Shown: positions 32,017 to 42,066 of the stretch, in pieces
How the letters are laid out: every line of letters begins with the position of its first letter
Position numbering within the stretch: the stretch's first letter is position 1
Assembly: GCF_002101585.1 (NCBI RefSeq)
Contig: NZ_LQOT01000076.1
Location: forward strand, 124,001 to 188,000
DNA from: Mycolicibacter engbaekii
GTDB lineage: Bacteria > Actinomycetota > Actinomycetes > Mycobacteriales > Mycobacteriaceae
Length of the DNA: 64,000 nucleotides
Reading direction: 5' to 3'
Translations under genes and position numbers: made by a program
Notes under the pieces: model-generated
The model's database searches: none
The model's input: only the letters and a program-made list of their open reading frames with translations
Told to the model about the DNA's origin: nothing

Positions 32017-32862
32017 TCACCTACCTGTGTAATCGAACGTTCGTGGATCGGGCCCCAGCCGGGCGCCGTCGTCGAGCGAGGATATCTCGGCCATCTCTGA
32101 CGTGCCGAGTTCGAAGTCGAAGACGTCGAAGTTGCCGACGATGCGCTCGGGGTGGACCGATTTCGGAATCACGATATTACCCAGCTGGATATGCCATCGG
32201 ATCAGCACCTGTGCCGGGGTCTTGCCGCACCGCCGCGCCACCGCGGCGACCGTCGGATGTGTCAGCAGCGAACCGCGCCCCAACGGCGCCCAGGCCTCGG
32301 TGGCGATGCCGAGACGGGCGTGCAGCGCACGCAGTTCGGGCTGGCTGAAGCGGGGGTGCAGCTCGATCTGATTGACCACCGGCACGATCCCGATCGCGTC
32401 GATGAGCACCTTGAGGTGATCGGCGGCGAAATTGCTCACCCCGATCGAGCGGATCCGGCCCTGATCCCGCAGGTGGGCCATGGCCCGGAAGGTCTCGACG
32501 AACTTGCCGCGCATCGGCAGGGGCCAGTGGATCAGGTACAGGTCCAGAACGTCCAGTCCGAGCCGGTCCATGCTCGCGTCGAACGCCCTCAGCGTCGAGT
32601 CGTAGCCCTGGTCGGCGTTCCACACCTTGGTGACCACATAGACCTGGTCGCGCCCCAGCCCAGAGGCTGCGACGGCGCGGCCCACCTCGCGTTCGTTGCC
32701 GTAGAGGGCCGCGGTGTCGATGTGGCGGTAGCCGGCCGCCAGCGCACTGCTCACCGCGCGTTCGGTCTCGGCGGGGGAAATCTTGTAAACCCCGAATCCG
32801 ACGCTGGGGATGGAATTACCGTCGTTGAGCGTGACCGAACGCAAGTTATCGCCAGCAACCAT
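32017..32862 (-). CDS. Aldo-keto reductase 2 of tandem pair
   Basis: A 281-aa AKR clearly paralogous to its downstream neighbour. Tetrad: [35 protein letters not shown] text [20 protein letters not shown] is present. The start ATG (32862-32860) overlaps, on the opposite strand, the ATG of the LipN-type esterase (32861-32863) within a single CATG palindrome. Substrate unknown; such enzymes often reduce methylglyoxal or other reactive carbonyls. Confidence 0.88.
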   Translation of the reverse strand: MVAGDNLRSVTLNDGNSIPSVGFGVYKISPAETERAVSSALAAGYRHIDTAALYGNEREVGRAVAASGLGRDQVYVVTKVWNADQGYDSTLRAFDASMDRLGLDVLDLYLIHWPLPMRGKFVETFRAMAHLRDQGRIRSIGVSNFAADHLKVLIDAIGIVPVVNQIELHPRFSQPELRALHARLGIATEAWAPLGRGSLLTHPTVAAVARRCGKTPAQVLIRWHIQLGNIVIPKSVHPERIVGNFDVFDFELGTSEMAEISSLDDGARLGPDPRTFDYTGR

Positions 32863-33964
32863 GCCACGAAGTCTGCCAGCCGGGCCCGGTTCCGGGCGGG
32901 GTGGCAGGTGGTCCGATCAGCTGCAGAACACCTTGGTGAACGTCGGCATGAAGGTCACTCCGAGGCTGCCGGTCGGGGTGCAGCGGCTCCTGACCGGCGG
33001 GCGGTCGGTGACTATCGACGGCAAGACCCTCGACCCAACGCTGCGATTGACGCTGGCCGCGCAGCACGCGATGGGCGTCCACGGATTGGTCATCGGCGAC
33101 GACCCGGACGCCTCCCGCGCCCAGTTGCGCCTGACCTCCGCCGGGCTCGGCGGGGGCGACATCCGCGTCGACGTACGCGACCTCGTGTTGCCCGGCCCCG
33201 CCGGCGACATCGCCGCTCGGCACTACCGCCCGCCCGGTGACGGCGGCAAGCCGCTGCTGGTCTTCTTCCACGGTGGCGGATTTGTGCTCGGCGACTTAGA
33301 CAGCCACGACGCGATCTGTCGGCTGACCTGCCGTGACGGCGACGTTGCGGTGCTGTCGGTGGATTACCGGCTGGCGCCGGAGCATCCCGCGCCGGCGGCA
33401 CTCGACGACGCCTGCGCGGCCTTCCGCTGGGCCGTCGACCACGCCGCCGAACTGGGCGGACTGACCGGCCGGGTCGGTGTCGGCGGAGACAGCGCGGGCG
33501 CCAACCTGGCCGCCGGGGTGGCGCTGCGGGCCCGCGACGAGGGCGGGCCGGCGCCTGTCCTGCAGTGGCTGATCTACCCGGTGGCCGACTGCACCGCCCA
33601 GACCCGCTCGCGCACCCTCTACGGGGAGGGTTTCCTGCTGACCAAGCACGACATCGACTGGTTCACCGAGCAATATGTGGGCCGATCGCAGCTCGAACCC
33701 AGTGACCCGCGGGTGTCTCCGCTGCTGGCCGACGACCTGTCGGGACTGCCGCCGGTACTGATGGCGCTGGCGGGCTTCGATCCGCTCTACGACGAGGGCG
33801 AGCAGTTCGCTGCGGCCCTGCGCGAAGCCGGAGTCGTCGTCGACCTGCGGCGGATGCCGACCTTGACGCACGCGTTCATCAATCTGTTCGGTCTGGGCGG
33901 CGGCAGCGCGACTGCCACCGGTGAGCTGATCTCGGCGCTGCGCGCCCACCTCAGCCGCGGCTGA
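32861..33964 (+). CDS. lipN: LipN-type alpha/beta-hydrolase (HSL family esterase)
   Basis: A 367-aa esterase of the hormone-sensitive-lipase group. Oxyanion motif HGGGFVLGDLDSHD (about residues 134-147), nucleophile elbow GGDSAGANLA (about 208-217), Asp in AGFDPLYDEGEQ and His in LTHAFINLF (about 335-343). The N-terminal MPRSLP followed by VNVGMKVTPRLPV matches the remembered LipN start, supporting ATG 32861. Cytosolic by sequence; no signal peptide. Confidence 0.88.
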   Translation: MPRSLPAGPGSGRGGRWSDQLQNTLVNVGMKVTPRLPVGVQRLLTGGRSVTIDGKTLDPTLRLTLAAQHAMGVHGLVIGDDPDASRAQLRLTSAGLGGGDIRVDVRDLVLPGPAGDIAARHYRPPGDGGKPLLVFFHGGGFVLGDLDSHDAICRLTCRDGDVAVLSVDYRLAPEHPAPAALDDACAAFRWAVDHAAELGGLTGRVGVGGDSAGANLAAGVALRARDEGGPAPVLQWLIYPVADCTAQTRSRTLYGEGFLLTKHDIDWFTEQYVGRSQLEPSDPRVSPLLADDLSGLPPVLMALAGFDPLYDEGEQFAAALREAGVVVDLRRMPTLTHAFINLFGLGGGSATATGELISALRAHLSRG

Positions 33965-34027
33965 GGCCGCTCACGCCGGTACTGTAGAACCGCAAAACCG
34001 ACCACCGAAGACGAGGACCAACCGACT

Positions 34028-34786
34028 GTGGCCAGCAAACCCAAACGCCCCGGCGCCTCCGGCTTGAAGGCCGGCGACCAGAAACGCAATCTCGCCATGC
34101 AGATCGGGCTGGTCGCCATCGTGGTGGTCTTCGCGGTGGGTCTGATCGGCTACATCGTGGTGTCCAACGGCCACAAGAAGGGCGCCAGCGCCGGCGAGGC
34201 GGTCCGGGTCACCTCGAGCAAGCTGGTCACCAAGGAGGGCACCGACGAGCCCAAGGCCGTTCTGACGTTCTATGAGGACTTCCTCTGCCCGGCCTGCGGC
34301 AACCTGGAGCGGGCCTTCGGTCCGACCGTGTCCCGGCTGATCGACAGCGGGGCGATCGCCGCCGACTACCACATGGTCGCGATCCTGGACCGGCCGCAGA
34401 ACGACAACTACTCGTCGCGTGCCGGTGCCGCCGCCTACTGCGTCGCCGACGAGAGCAACGACGCCTTCCGCCGGTTCCACACCGCGCTCTACACCGAGCA
34501 GCTTCAGCCGTCGGAGATCGGGACCGACTTCCCGGACAACAAGCGCCTCATCGAACTGGCCCGCCAGGCCGGGGCCGCCGGGACCGTTCCGGCGTGCATC
34601 AACAGCGGCAAGTACCTCAAGATGGTGGGCGGCATGGCCGCGGCCGGCGGCATCCACGCCACCCCCACGTTGCGGATCAACGGCGAGGACTACCGGCCCT
34701 CCACCCCCGAGGCCCTGGTCTCCAAGATCCGCGAGATCGTCGGTGACCTGCCGGGCATGTCGGTGCCCCCGGCCCCGGAGTCGTGA
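34028..34786 (+). CDS. Membrane-anchored DsbA-like thioredoxin-fold oxidoreductase (Rv2969c-like)
   Basis: A 252-aa protein with one N-terminal transmembrane anchor (about residues 24-50) and a periplasmic-side thioredoxin fold with the redox motif CPAC in YEDFLCPACGNLE (about 82-94), plus a second cysteine pair. It introduces disulfide bonds in exported proteins. Its stop overlaps the VKOR GTG start (GTGA), so the oxidase and its recycling partner are translated together. Confidence 0.9.
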   Translation: MASKPKRPGASGLKAGDQKRNLAMQIGLVAIVVVFAVGLIGYIVVSNGHKKGASAGEAVRVTSSKLVTKEGTDEPKAVLTFYEDFLCPACGNLERAFGPTVSRLIDSGAIAADYHMVAILDRPQNDNYSSRAGAAAYCVADESNDAFRRFHTALYTEQLQPSEIGTDFPDNKRLIELARQAGAAGTVPACINSGKYLKMVGGMAAAGGIHATPTLRINGEDYRPSTPEALVSKIREIVGDLPGMSVPPAPES

Positions 34787-35397
34787 CCATCACCGCTTCG
34801 GCGGTAGAACCGCACGAGCAGCAGTCGGTGCCGCTCGCCGCGTCGCGGGCCTGGGCGGTGCTGATCGGCGGAGTCATCGGACTGGCCGCCTCGGTCACGC
34901 TGACCGTCGAGAAGATCAAGCTGCTGCTGGACTCGGGGTACGTGCCGTCGTGCAACCTCAACCCGGTGCTGTCCTGCGGGTCGGTGATGGTCACCCCGCA
35001 GGCCTCCGTGCTGGGCTTCCCCAACCCGCTGCTGGGGATCATCGCCTTCACCGTGGTGATCGTCACCGGTGTGCTCGCTGTCGGGAAAGTTTCACTGCCC
35101 CGGTGGTATTGGAACGGGTTGGCGGTGGGCACCCTGGCGGGGGCCGGGTTCGTACACTGGCTGATCTTCCAGAGCCTGTACCGCATCGGAGCGCTGTGCC
35201 CGTACTGCATGGTGGTCTGGGCGGTCACGCTGTGCCTGCTGGTGATATTCGCAGCCCTGGCATATGAGCAGAGCGGTATACGCAACAATTTGCAATATTT
35301 GCACCGGTGGCGCTGGACCGTGGCTGCGTTATGGTTTATCGCGTTATTCCTGTTGATATTTATTCGGTTTCAGGACTACTGGATAACGCTGTTCTAG
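34783..35397 (+). CDS. Vitamin K epoxide reductase homolog, DsbB-equivalent
   Basis: A 204-aa integral membrane protein with about five transmembrane segments. It has the loop cysteines in CNLNPVLSCGS (about residues 52-62) and the redox CPYC motif in ALCPYCMVVW (about 136-145). In mycobacteria VKOR reoxidises the DsbA-like partner using menaquinone. Downstream of the DsbA gene in the expected arrangement. Eight nt before pyruvate carboxylase. Confidence 0.93.
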   Translation: MTITASAVEPHEQQSVPLAASRAWAVLIGGVIGLAASVTLTVEKIKLLLDSGYVPSCNLNPVLSCGSVMVTPQASVLGFPNPLLGIIAFTVVIVTGVLAVGKVSLPRWYWNGLAVGTLAGAGFVHWLIFQSLYRIGALCPYCMVVWAVTLCLLVIFAALAYEQSGIRNNLQYLHRWRWTVAALWFIALFLLIFIRFQDYWITLF

Positions 35398-35405
35398 GGG
35401 TGGAT

Positions 35406-38400
35406 GTGATCTCCAAAGTGCTGGTGGCCAACCGCGGGGAGATCGCTGTCCGTGCCTTCCGTGCCGCCTGCGAACTCGGGGTCGGCACCGTGGCCGTCTA
35501 TCCCTATGAGGACCGCAACTCGCTGCACCGGCTCAAGGCAGACGAGTCCTATCAGATCGGCGAAGAGGGCCATCCGGTTCGCGCCTACCTGTCGGTCGAC
35601 GAGATCGTCGGCACCGCGATCCGCTGCGGCGCCGACGCGGTGTACCCGGGCTACGGGTTTCTCTCCGAGAATCCCCGGCTGGCCCAGGCGTGCGCGGACG
35701 CCGGCATCACCTTCGTCGGTCCCAGTGCCGCGGTATTGGCGCTGACCGGGAACAAGTCCCGCGCGGTGGCAGCCGCGCGGGAGGCGGGCCTGCCGGTGCT
35801 GGCATCGTCGGCGCCGTCGACATCGGTGGCGCAGTTGCTCGCCGCGGCCCAGGACATGACCTTCCCCCTGTTCGTCAAGGCGGTGGCCGGCGGTGGCGGG
35901 CGCGGTATGCGCCGTGTGGCCGACGCCGACGCGCTGGCAGAAGCCGTGGAGGCCGCCAGCCGCGAAGCGGATTCGGCGTTCGGGGACGCCCACGTCTACC
36001 TCGAGCAGGCGGTGGTGAACCCGCGGCACATCGAGGTCCAGATCCTGGCGGACAACCACGGCAACGTGATCCACCTCTACGAGCGCGACTGCAGCGTTCA
36101 GCGCCGCCATCAGAAGGTCGTCGAGCTGGCGCCGGCGCCGAATCTGGATCCCGCACTGCGCGAGAAGATCTGCGCCGACGCCGTCGCCTTCGCACGCCAC
36201 ATCGGTTACACCTGTGCGGGCACGGTGGAATTCCTCGTCGACGAACGCGGTCACCACGTGTTCATCGAGATGAATCCCCGGATCCAGGTGGAGCACACCG
36301 TCACCGAAGAGATCACCGATGTGGACCTGGTCTCGTCGCAGCTTCGGATCGCAGCGGGCGAGTCGCTGGCGGACCTCGGGTTGTCGCAGGACTCGATCAC
36401 GCTGCACGGTGCGGCGCTGCAATGCCGTATCACCACCGAGGATCCGGCCAACGGCTTCCGGCCCGACACCGGGCGCATCAGCGCCTACCGCAGTCCGGGC
36501 GGGGCCGGCATCCGGCTGGACGGCGGTACCAACCTGGGTGCGGAGGTCAGCGCCCACTTCGACTCGATGCTGGTCAAACTGACCTGTCGGGGAAGGGATT
36601 TCCCCACCGCGGTGAAGCGGGCCCGCCGGGCCATCGCGGAGTTCCGCATCCGCGGGGTGGCCACCAACATCCCGTTCCTGCAGGCGGTTCTCGACGACCC
36701 GGACTTCTCAGCCGGGCACGTCACCACCTCGTTCATCGATGAGCGGCCGCAACTGCTCACCGCGCGTGCCTCGGCCGACCGCGGCACGCGAATCCTGAAC
36801 TACCTGGCCGATGTCACCGTCAACAGTCCGCACGGCACCCGGCCGTCGGCGGTCTACCCGCGTGACAAGCTGCCCGAGTTGGACCTGACGGTGCCACCGC
36901 CGCCGGGTTCCAAGCAGCGACTGGTCGAGCTGGGGCCAGAAGGTTTCGCCCGCTGGCTCCGGGACTCACCGGCCCTGCGCGTCACCGACACCACGTTCCG
37001 GGACGCCCACCAGTCGTTGCTGGCCACCCGGGTGCGCACCAGCGGGTTGGTCAAGGTGGCGCCGTACGTGGCCCGCACCATGCCCGAGCTGCTTTCGGTC
37101 GAGTGCTGGGGCGGAGCCACCTACGATGTCGCGCTGCGGTTTTTGAAGGAAGACCCCTGGGAGCGGCTGGCCGCGTTGCGCGAGACGCTGCCCAACATCT
37201 GCCTGCAGATGCTGCTGCGCGGCCGTAACACCGTCGGTTACACGCCCTACCCGGAGCTGGTGACCTCGGCGTTCGTGCAAGAGGCAGCCGAAACCGGCAT
37301 TGATATCTTCCGGATCTTCGATGCGCTCAACAACGTCGAGTCGATGCTTCCCGCCATCGACGCGGTGCGGGAAACCGGCAGTGCGGTAGCCGAAGTCGCC
37401 ATGTGCTACACCGGGGATCTGGCCAGTCCGGACGAAAAGCTCTACACGCTGGACTACTACCTGAGGCTCGCCGAACAGATCGTCGGTGCCGGGGCGCATG
37501 TGCTGGCGATCAAGGACATGGCGGGACTGTTGCGTCCCGCCGCGGCGAGCACCCTGGTGAGCGCGCTGCAAAGTCGCTTCGACCTGCCTATCCACGTGCA
37601 CACCCACGACACCGCCGGTGGTCAGCTCGCCAGTTACGTCGCCGCATGGCAGGCCGGAGCGGACGCCGTCGACGGTGCGGCCGCGCCCCTGGCGGGAACC
37701 ACCAGCCAACCATCGTTGAGTTCGATCATCGCCGCCGCGGCCCACACCGGCTATGACACCGGGATCTCGCTGGACGCGGCCTGTGACCTGGAGCCGTACT
37801 GGGAGGCGCTGCGAAAGGTGTACGCGCCGTTCGAGTCCGGTCTGGCGGCGCCGACCGGGAGGGTGTACCGCCACGAGATACCCGGCGGCCAGCTGTCGAA
37901 TCTGCGCCAGCAGGCCAAGGCGCTGGGGCTGGCGGACCGGTTCGAGGACGTGGAGGCCAACTATGCGGCCGCCGATGCCATCCTCGGCCGGCTGATCAAG
38001 GTCACCCCCAGTTCGAAGGTGGTCGGAGACCTGGCGCTGGCGCTGGTCGGAGCCGGCGTGAGCGCCGAGGAGTTCGCCGCGGACCCGTCCCGGGTCGACA
38101 TCCCGGATTCGGTGATCGGTTTCCTGCGCGGCGAGTTGGGCGAGCCGGCCGGCGGCTGGCCGGAACCGTTGCGCGCCAAGGCACTGGTCGGCAGGGGCGC
38201 CCCGCGGGAGGTCCAGCAGCTCTCGGCAGACGACGAGGCCGTGCTGGGCAAGTCCGGGCCGCAACGTCAGGCCCGGCTCAATCACCTGCTGTTCCCCGGC
38301 CCCACCAAGGAATTCGAGGCGCATCGGGAACTCTATGGCGACATCTCGAGACTGTCGGCCAACCAGTTCTTCTACGGCTTGCGTCAAGGCGAGGAACACC

Positions 38401-38789
38401 GGGTGCGGCTGGAGCGCGGGGTGGAGCTGCTGATCGGGCTCGAGGCCATCTCCGAGCCGGATGAACGCGGCATGCGCACGGTGATGTGCATCATCAACGG
38501 TCAGCTGCGGCCGGTCGAGGTCCGAGACCGCAGCGTGGCCAGCGTGGTGCCGGTCGCGGAGAAGGCGGACCGGAACAAGCCCGGCCATATCGCCGCACCG
38601 TTTGCCGGCGTGGTCACAATCGGGGTGGCCGAGGGGCAGAAGGTGAGCGCGGGACAGACCGTCGCCACCATCGAGGCGATGAAGATGGAGGCGGCCATCA
38701 CGGCGCCCACCGATGGAACCGTCGCCCGGGTGGCGGTGGCGGCCACCGCCCAGGTCGAAGGCGGCGACCTGCTGGTGGTGTTGAGCTGA
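35406..38789 (+). CDS. pca: Pyruvate carboxylase
   Basis: A 1127-aa single-chain pyruvate carboxylase, exactly the length I remember for the M. tuberculosis protein. Domains in order: biotin carboxylase (about 1-450; ATP-grasp [10 protein letters not shown]), carboxyltransferase (about 535-810; [16 protein letters not shown]), PC tetramerisation region, and C-terminal biotinyl domain with EAMKMEA (biotin lysine about 1093). GTG 35406 is chosen over the longer in-frame start inside the VKOR gene. It makes oxaloacetate for the TCA cycle. Confidence 0.97.
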   Translation: MISKVLVANRGEIAVRAFRAACELGVGTVAVYPYEDRNSLHRLKADESYQIGEEGHPVRAYLSVDEIVGTAIRCGADAVYPGYGFLSENPRLAQACADAGITFVGPSAAVLALTGNKSRAVAAAREAGLPVLASSAPSTSVAQLLAAAQDMTFPLFVKAVAGGGGRGMRRVADADALAEAVEAASREADSAFGDAHVYLEQAVVNPRHIEVQILADNHGNVIHLYERDCSVQRRHQKVVELAPAPNLDPALREKICADAVAFARHIGYTCAGTVEFLVDERGHHVFIEMNPRIQVEHTVTEEITDVDLVSSQLRIAAGESLADLGLSQDSITLHGAALQCRITTEDPANGFRPDTGRISAYRSPGGAGIRLDGGTNLGAEVSAHFDSMLVKLTCRGRDFPTAVKRARRAIAEFRIRGVATNIPFLQAVLDDPDFSAGHVTTSFIDERPQLLTARASADRGTRILNYLADVTVNSPHGTRPSAVYPRDKLPELDLTVPPPPGSKQRLVELGPEGFARWLRDSPALRVTDTTFRDAHQSLLATRVRTSGLVKVAPYVARTMPELLSVECWGGATYDVALRFLKEDPWERLAALRETLPNICLQMLLRGRNTVGYTPYPELVTSAFVQEAAETGIDIFRIFDALNNVESMLPAIDAVRETGSAVAEVAMCYTGDLASPDEKLYTLDYYLRLAEQIVGAGAHVLAIKDMAGLLRPAAASTLVSALQSRFDLPIHVHTHDTAGGQLASYVAAWQAGADAVDGAAAPLAGTTSQPSLSSIIAAAAHTGYDTGISLDAACDLEPYWEALRKVYAPFESGLAAPTGRVYRHEIPGGQLSNLRQQAKALGLADRFEDVEANYAAADAILGRLIKVTPSSKVVGDLALALVGAGVSAEEFAADPSRVDIPDSVIGFLRGELGEPAGGWPEPLRAKALVGRGAPREVQQLSADDEAVLGKSGPQRQARLNHLLFPGPTKEFEAHRELYGDISRLSANQFFYGLRQGEEHRVRLERGVELLIGLEAISEPDERGMRTVMCIINGQLRPVEVRDRSVASVVPVAEKADRNKPGHIAAPFAGVVTIGVAEGQKVSAGQTVATIEAMKMEAAITAPTDGTVARVAVAATAQVEGGDLLVVLS

Positions 38790-38835
38790 TCGCCGGTGTG
38801 GACGCCCAGCGCAGCTGTGCGCACAGGGCGCGGTC

Positions 38836-39390
38836 ATGACCCGTATCGTCGGCGGCGCAGCGGGCGGGCGGCGCATCGCCGTGCCGCCGCGCGGTACCCG
38901 GCCGACCACCGATCGGGTGCGCGAGGCCCTGTTCAACATGCTGGATGCCCGGATGGACCTCACCGACATGGCGGTGCTGGATTTGTACGCCGGGTCCGGA
39001 GCGTTGGGTTTGGAAGCGTTGTCTCGCGGCGCTGCGACGGCGCTGTTCGTCGAATCCGACCGTCGCGCAGGCGATGTGCTGGCGGCCAACATCGCATCGC
39101 TGGGACTGGCCGGTGCGGTGTTGCGCCGCGGGACAGTGGCTGCGGTGCTCACCGCGGGAACCGGGACTCCGGTGGATCTGGTGCTGGCCGACCCGCCGTA
39201 TGAGGTAGAGGCGGCCGAAATCGACGCGCTGCCAGGACTGTTGGCCGCCGGCGGTTGGGCTGCCCCGGGCACTGTCGTGGTGATCGAGCGTGCCGCCGCC
39301 AGCCCGGCGGTGAGCTGGCCGCAGGGCTGGCAGGCCTGGCCGTCGCGCCGGTACGGCGACACTCGCCTGGATCTGGCCGAACGGGAGTAG
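38836..39390 (+). CDS. rsmD: 16S rRNA (guanine966-N2)-methyltransferase RsmD
   Basis: A 184-aa SAM-dependent methyltransferase. The RsmD N-terminal text [15 protein letters not shown] is visible (about 3-17), motif I is [20 protein letters not shown] (about 48-67), and the catalytic motif LADPPYE lies near 117-123. Conserved rsmD-coaD pair; coaD starts 46 nt later. Confidence 0.95.
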   Translation: MTRIVGGAAGGRRIAVPPRGTRPTTDRVREALFNMLDARMDLTDMAVLDLYAGSGALGLEALSRGAATALFVESDRRAGDVLAANIASLGLAGAVLRRGTVAAVLTAGTGTPVDLVLADPPYEVEAAEIDALPGLLAAGGWAAPGTVVVIERAAASPAVSWPQGWQAWPSRRYGDTRLDLAERE

Positions 39391-39436
39391 CGGCGAACGC
39401 AGGCGATTCGAAGCCGGGCGTGTAGCGTCGACCCCT

Positions 39437-39916
39437 ATGAGCGGCGCCGTTTGCCCCGGTTCCTTCGATCCGGTGACCCTGGGACATGTGGACATCCTGG
39501 AGCGGGCGGCCGCCCAGTTCGACGAGGTGGTGGCCGCCGTGCTGGTCAACCCCGCCAAGCAGGGGATGTTCACCCTCGACGAGCGCCTCGAGATGATCGC
39601 CGAAGCCACCGCCCATCTGCCCAACGTGCGTGCCGAGTCCGGCAGGGGATTGGTGGTGGACTTCGTCCGGGAGCGGGGGCTGACCGCGATCGTCAAAGGC
39701 CTGCGCACCGGCACCGACTTCGAGTACGAGCTGCAGATGGCCCAGATGAACAAGCACATCGCCGGTGTCGACACGTTTTTCGTGGCGACCACGCCGCGCT
39801 ATTCATTCGTGTCGTCATCGCTGGCCAAAGAGGTGGCCTCGATGGGCGGAGATGTCAGCGACCTGTTGCCCGAGCCGGTGAACCGGCGCCTGGCGGCCAA
39901 ATTGGCCGGCCGCTGA
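39437..39916 (+). CDS. coaD: Phosphopantetheine adenylyltransferase
   Basis: A 159-aa nucleotidyltransferase for the penultimate CoA step. The N-terminal motif [16 protein letters not shown] (about residues 6-21, TxGH) and the C-terminal signature [19 protein letters not shown] (about 116-134) are intact. Converges with the TetR gene 12 nt away. Confidence 0.97.
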   Translation: MSGAVCPGSFDPVTLGHVDILERAAAQFDEVVAAVLVNPAKQGMFTLDERLEMIAEATAHLPNVRAESGRGLVVDFVRERGLTAIVKGLRTGTDFEYELQMAQMNKHIAGVDTFFVATTPRYSFVSSSLAKEVASMGGDVSDLLPEPVNRRLAAKLAGR

Positions 39917-39928
39917 GACGACCGCGGC

Positions 39929-40588
39929 CTACGTCGGCGCCAACCCCAAACGGCGCGCGGTCGCCGCGCGCACGGCGGACAGTCCCCTCGTGACGCCCAG
40001 GACGCGCAGCGCCGCCTCGGCAGTGGTCCAGGGATAGTCCGGGGGGCAGGAGCCGTCGTCGGAGCGGCGATTGATGACCGCCTCCACCAGCCGGAAGGGC
40101 AGGTCGACGGCGTCGGCGGGGCCGCCGTGTTCGTCGATCACTGCCTGCGACAGCTGCTGATAGTGGCTGCGCAGGGTCTCGCGCTGCCGGCGGAACGCGG
40201 CGAAACGCTCCAAGCGGAGCTCGGGAAGCAGATAGAGCGTGCCCAGATTCCAGGTTCCGCCACACAATTGGGCGGTGTCGGCGACGACGAGGGCGTGCAG
40301 CCGGGCAGCGCTGGGCCCGTCCTCGGCCAGCAGCTCGGCGGCGAGTTGTACCGACGCGTCGACGGTGCCGGCCAGCAGTGCGTCCAGCATGTCGTCCTTG
40401 GCGGCGAAGTGGTGATACAGCGAGGCCTGTTGCATGCCGACGCTGGCGGCGATGCGTCGGGTGGAGGTGGCCGCGTAGCCGACGGTGGTGAACAGCTCCG
40501 CCGCGGCATCAAGGATCTCGTCGCGGGCGCTGCGCCCGGGCCGGCTGGAGGCTACGAGCCGGGGACGTCCTCGGCGATCGATCTGCAC
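39929..40588 (-). CDS. TetR-family regulator, divergent from UAAP/carboxyltransferase operon
   Basis: A 219-aa protein with an N-terminal TetR HTH (about 22-70): AAELFTTVGYAATSTRRIAA then VGMQQASLYHHFAAKDDML. The C-terminal ligand domain is unlike well-known subfamilies. GTG start at 40588. A palindrome CTATCA-CT-TGATAG lies between it and the divergent operon and is the likely operator. It probably represses the UAAP operon in response to a nitrogen compound (inference). Confidence 0.85.
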   Translation of the reverse strand: MQIDRRGRPRLVASSRPGRSARDEILDAAAELFTTVGYAATSTRRIAASVGMQQASLYHHFAAKDDMLDALLAGTVDASVQLAAELLAEDGPSAARLHALVVADTAQLCGGTWNLGTLYLLPELRLERFAAFRRQRETLRSHYQQLSQAVIDEHGGPADAVDLPFRLVEAVINRRSDDGSCPPDYPWTTAEAALRVLGVTRGLSAVRAATARRLGLAPT

Positions 40589-40657
40589 GCCTTACTGCCT
40601 ATCACGATTGCCCAGCCCCGTTACCGATCACAGGAGGCGGCCCCCGCCCGCTAAAAA

Positions 40658-40671
40658 CTATCACTTGATAG
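40658..40671. promoter_or_regulatory. Palindromic TetR operator candidate
   Basis: CTATCA (40658-40663), 2-nt centre, TGATAG (40666-40671): a perfect inverted repeat in an AT-rich patch of the 105-nt gap between the divergent TetR gene and UAAP1. TetR dimers bind such short symmetric sites. It lies 22 nt before the UAAP1 ATG. Confidence 0.6.
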
Positions 40672-40693
40672 AAACTGTGCTAGCGTCCGGGAC

Positions 40694-41452
40694 ATGGACG
40701 ACCTATCCACCGATTCCACCGACGGGGCCCGCTCCCATGCCCGCGCTCAGGCGCAGCACGCGTCGATGCGCGTCCCGGCGACGCCAGACGACGTGGATCC
40801 GGCGAGGCTGACCTGGGCAGAGTCGATCCCGGCGGGTGGCTATGTCACCAAGGTGCTGGCCCGTGGTAGCCGGCTGCGGTTGATCGACGTCGCGGGCGGC
40901 GCCTGCGCGCACCTGCTGCTCTACCGGGCCGAGGCGCCATGGGAACGGCTCAATGTCGCCGACACCATGAAAGTTCCGTGGCAGGCCTATCTCGGCGTCG
41001 GCCACCCCCTGCTGTCCGACCAGGGCCGGGTGCTGGCCACCGTCGTCGCCGACTCGTCGGGACGACACGACCTGCTCTGCGGGCCGGAGGCCACCGGCCG
41101 CCGATTGCTCCTACTCGGAGCGCTCAAGCACGGCCTGGACATTCGCGACGTCGCCCCGTCGGCGTCGCTTTTCCGCGGCGTCCGCGTGGACCCCGGCAGC
41201 GGCGCACTGGAATTCACCGGGCCCACAGGCCCCGGCGCCGCCGTCGACCTGCTGATCCACCTTCCGGTGCTGCTGGTCGCTGCCAATGCCGCACACCCGC
41301 TGGACCCCGACCCGCCGTCCACCGCACTGGACGTGCTCGCCTGGCGGGCCGGCGAGCAGTTGGCAGAGTTGGCCAATCAGGACCCGGAATACCAACGCGC
41401 GGTACATAACACCGAGGCGGCCTGGGCCGCAGCAGCGGGGGAGCGCTCATGA
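40694..41452 (+). CDS. Urea-amidolyase-associated protein 1 family (UAAP1; CgdA-like subunit)
   Basis: A 252-aa protein of the UAAP1 family (DUF1989-type fold). Family text: [34 protein letters not shown], and the cysteine in [15 protein letters not shown]1/UAAP2 homologs with guanidine carboxylase form carboxyguanidine deiminase; others accompany urea carboxylase. Its stop overlaps the UAAP2 ATG (ATGA). The presence of both subunits suggests a heteromeric deiminase, but substrate is inferred. Confidence 0.82.
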   Translation: MDDLSTDSTDGARSHARAQAQHASMRVPATPDDVDPARLTWAESIPAGGYVTKVLARGSRLRLIDVAGGACAHLLLYRAEAPWERLNVADTMKVPWQAYLGVGHPLLSDQGRVLATVVADSSGRHDLLCGPEATGRRLLLLGALKHGLDIRDVAPSASLFRGVRVDPGSGALEFTGPTGPGAAVDLLIHLPVLLVAANAAHPLDPDPPSTALDVLAWRAGEQLAELANQDPEYQRAVHNTEAAWAAAAGERS

Positions 41453-42066
41453 CCGGTCCAGCGCAGATCGTCTCCGACCAGCAGGTTCCGGCCCGGGCGC
41501 CCTGGTCGGCGGTGGTGCGTGCCGGAGAGCAGCTGCAGATCATCGACCTGCACGGCAACCAGGCGGTGGACTGCCTGCTCTACGACGCGGCCGACCACAC
41601 CCGCCGTTACAGCGCCCAGGCCACCGTTGCCGCCGCGCGCAACATCTTCTTGAGCACCGGATCGGTGCTGCGCGCAGCCGACGGAACCCCCCTGATGACC
41701 GTCGTCGCCGACGACGTGGGCAATCACGACACCATCGCCGGAGCCTGCTCGCAGGAGTCCAACACGCTGCGCTACGGACATCACACCGCCCACCAGCACG
41801 CCTGCGTCGAGAACTTCCTGGCCGAAGGAGCCCGCTGGGGTCTGGGAAAGCGCGACATCGTCTCCAACATCAACTGGTTCATGAACGTCCCGGTCGAATC
41901 CGACGGCACCCTCGGGATCGTGGACGGCATCTCGGCCCCGGGCAAGGCCGTGACACTGCGTGCCGAGATCGACACCCTGGTCCTGGTGTCCAACTGCCCG
42001 CAGATCAACAACCCGTGCAACGGGTTCGACCCGACCCCGGTCCGGATGGTGATCACCCGGCCATGA
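41449..42066 (+). CDS. Urea-amidolyase-associated protein 2 family (UAAP2; CgdB-like subunit)
   Basis: A 205-aa UAAP2-family protein. Family text: [19 protein letters not shown] (about residues 26-44), [14 protein letters not shown] with a conserved Cys, [16 protein letters not shown], and [18 protein letters not shown] at the C-terminus. Its stop overlaps the carboxyltransferase ATG. With UAAP1 it resembles the two subunits of carboxyguanidine deiminase. Confidence 0.85.
   Translation: MTGPAQIVSDQQVPARAPWSAVVRAGEQLQIIDLHGNQAVDCLLYDAADHTRRYSAQATVAAARNIFLSTGSVLRAADGTPLMTVVADDVGNHDTIAGACSQESNTLRYGHHTAHQHACVENFLAEGARWGLGKRDIVSNINWFMNVPVESDGTLGIVDGISAPGKAVTLRAEIDTLVLVSNCPQINNPCNGFDPTPVRMVITRP

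Noticed and set aside
36966-39362. 798-aa minus-strand frame
   Set aside because: Antisense to pyruvate carboxylase and rsmD. It has no recognisable domain and runs across a gene boundary.
40589-40693. Possible guanidine riboswitch before the UAAP operon
   Set aside because: The gap is short and dominated by a protein-operator-like palindrome. I see no ykkC-type conserved ACGR motif or paired stems.
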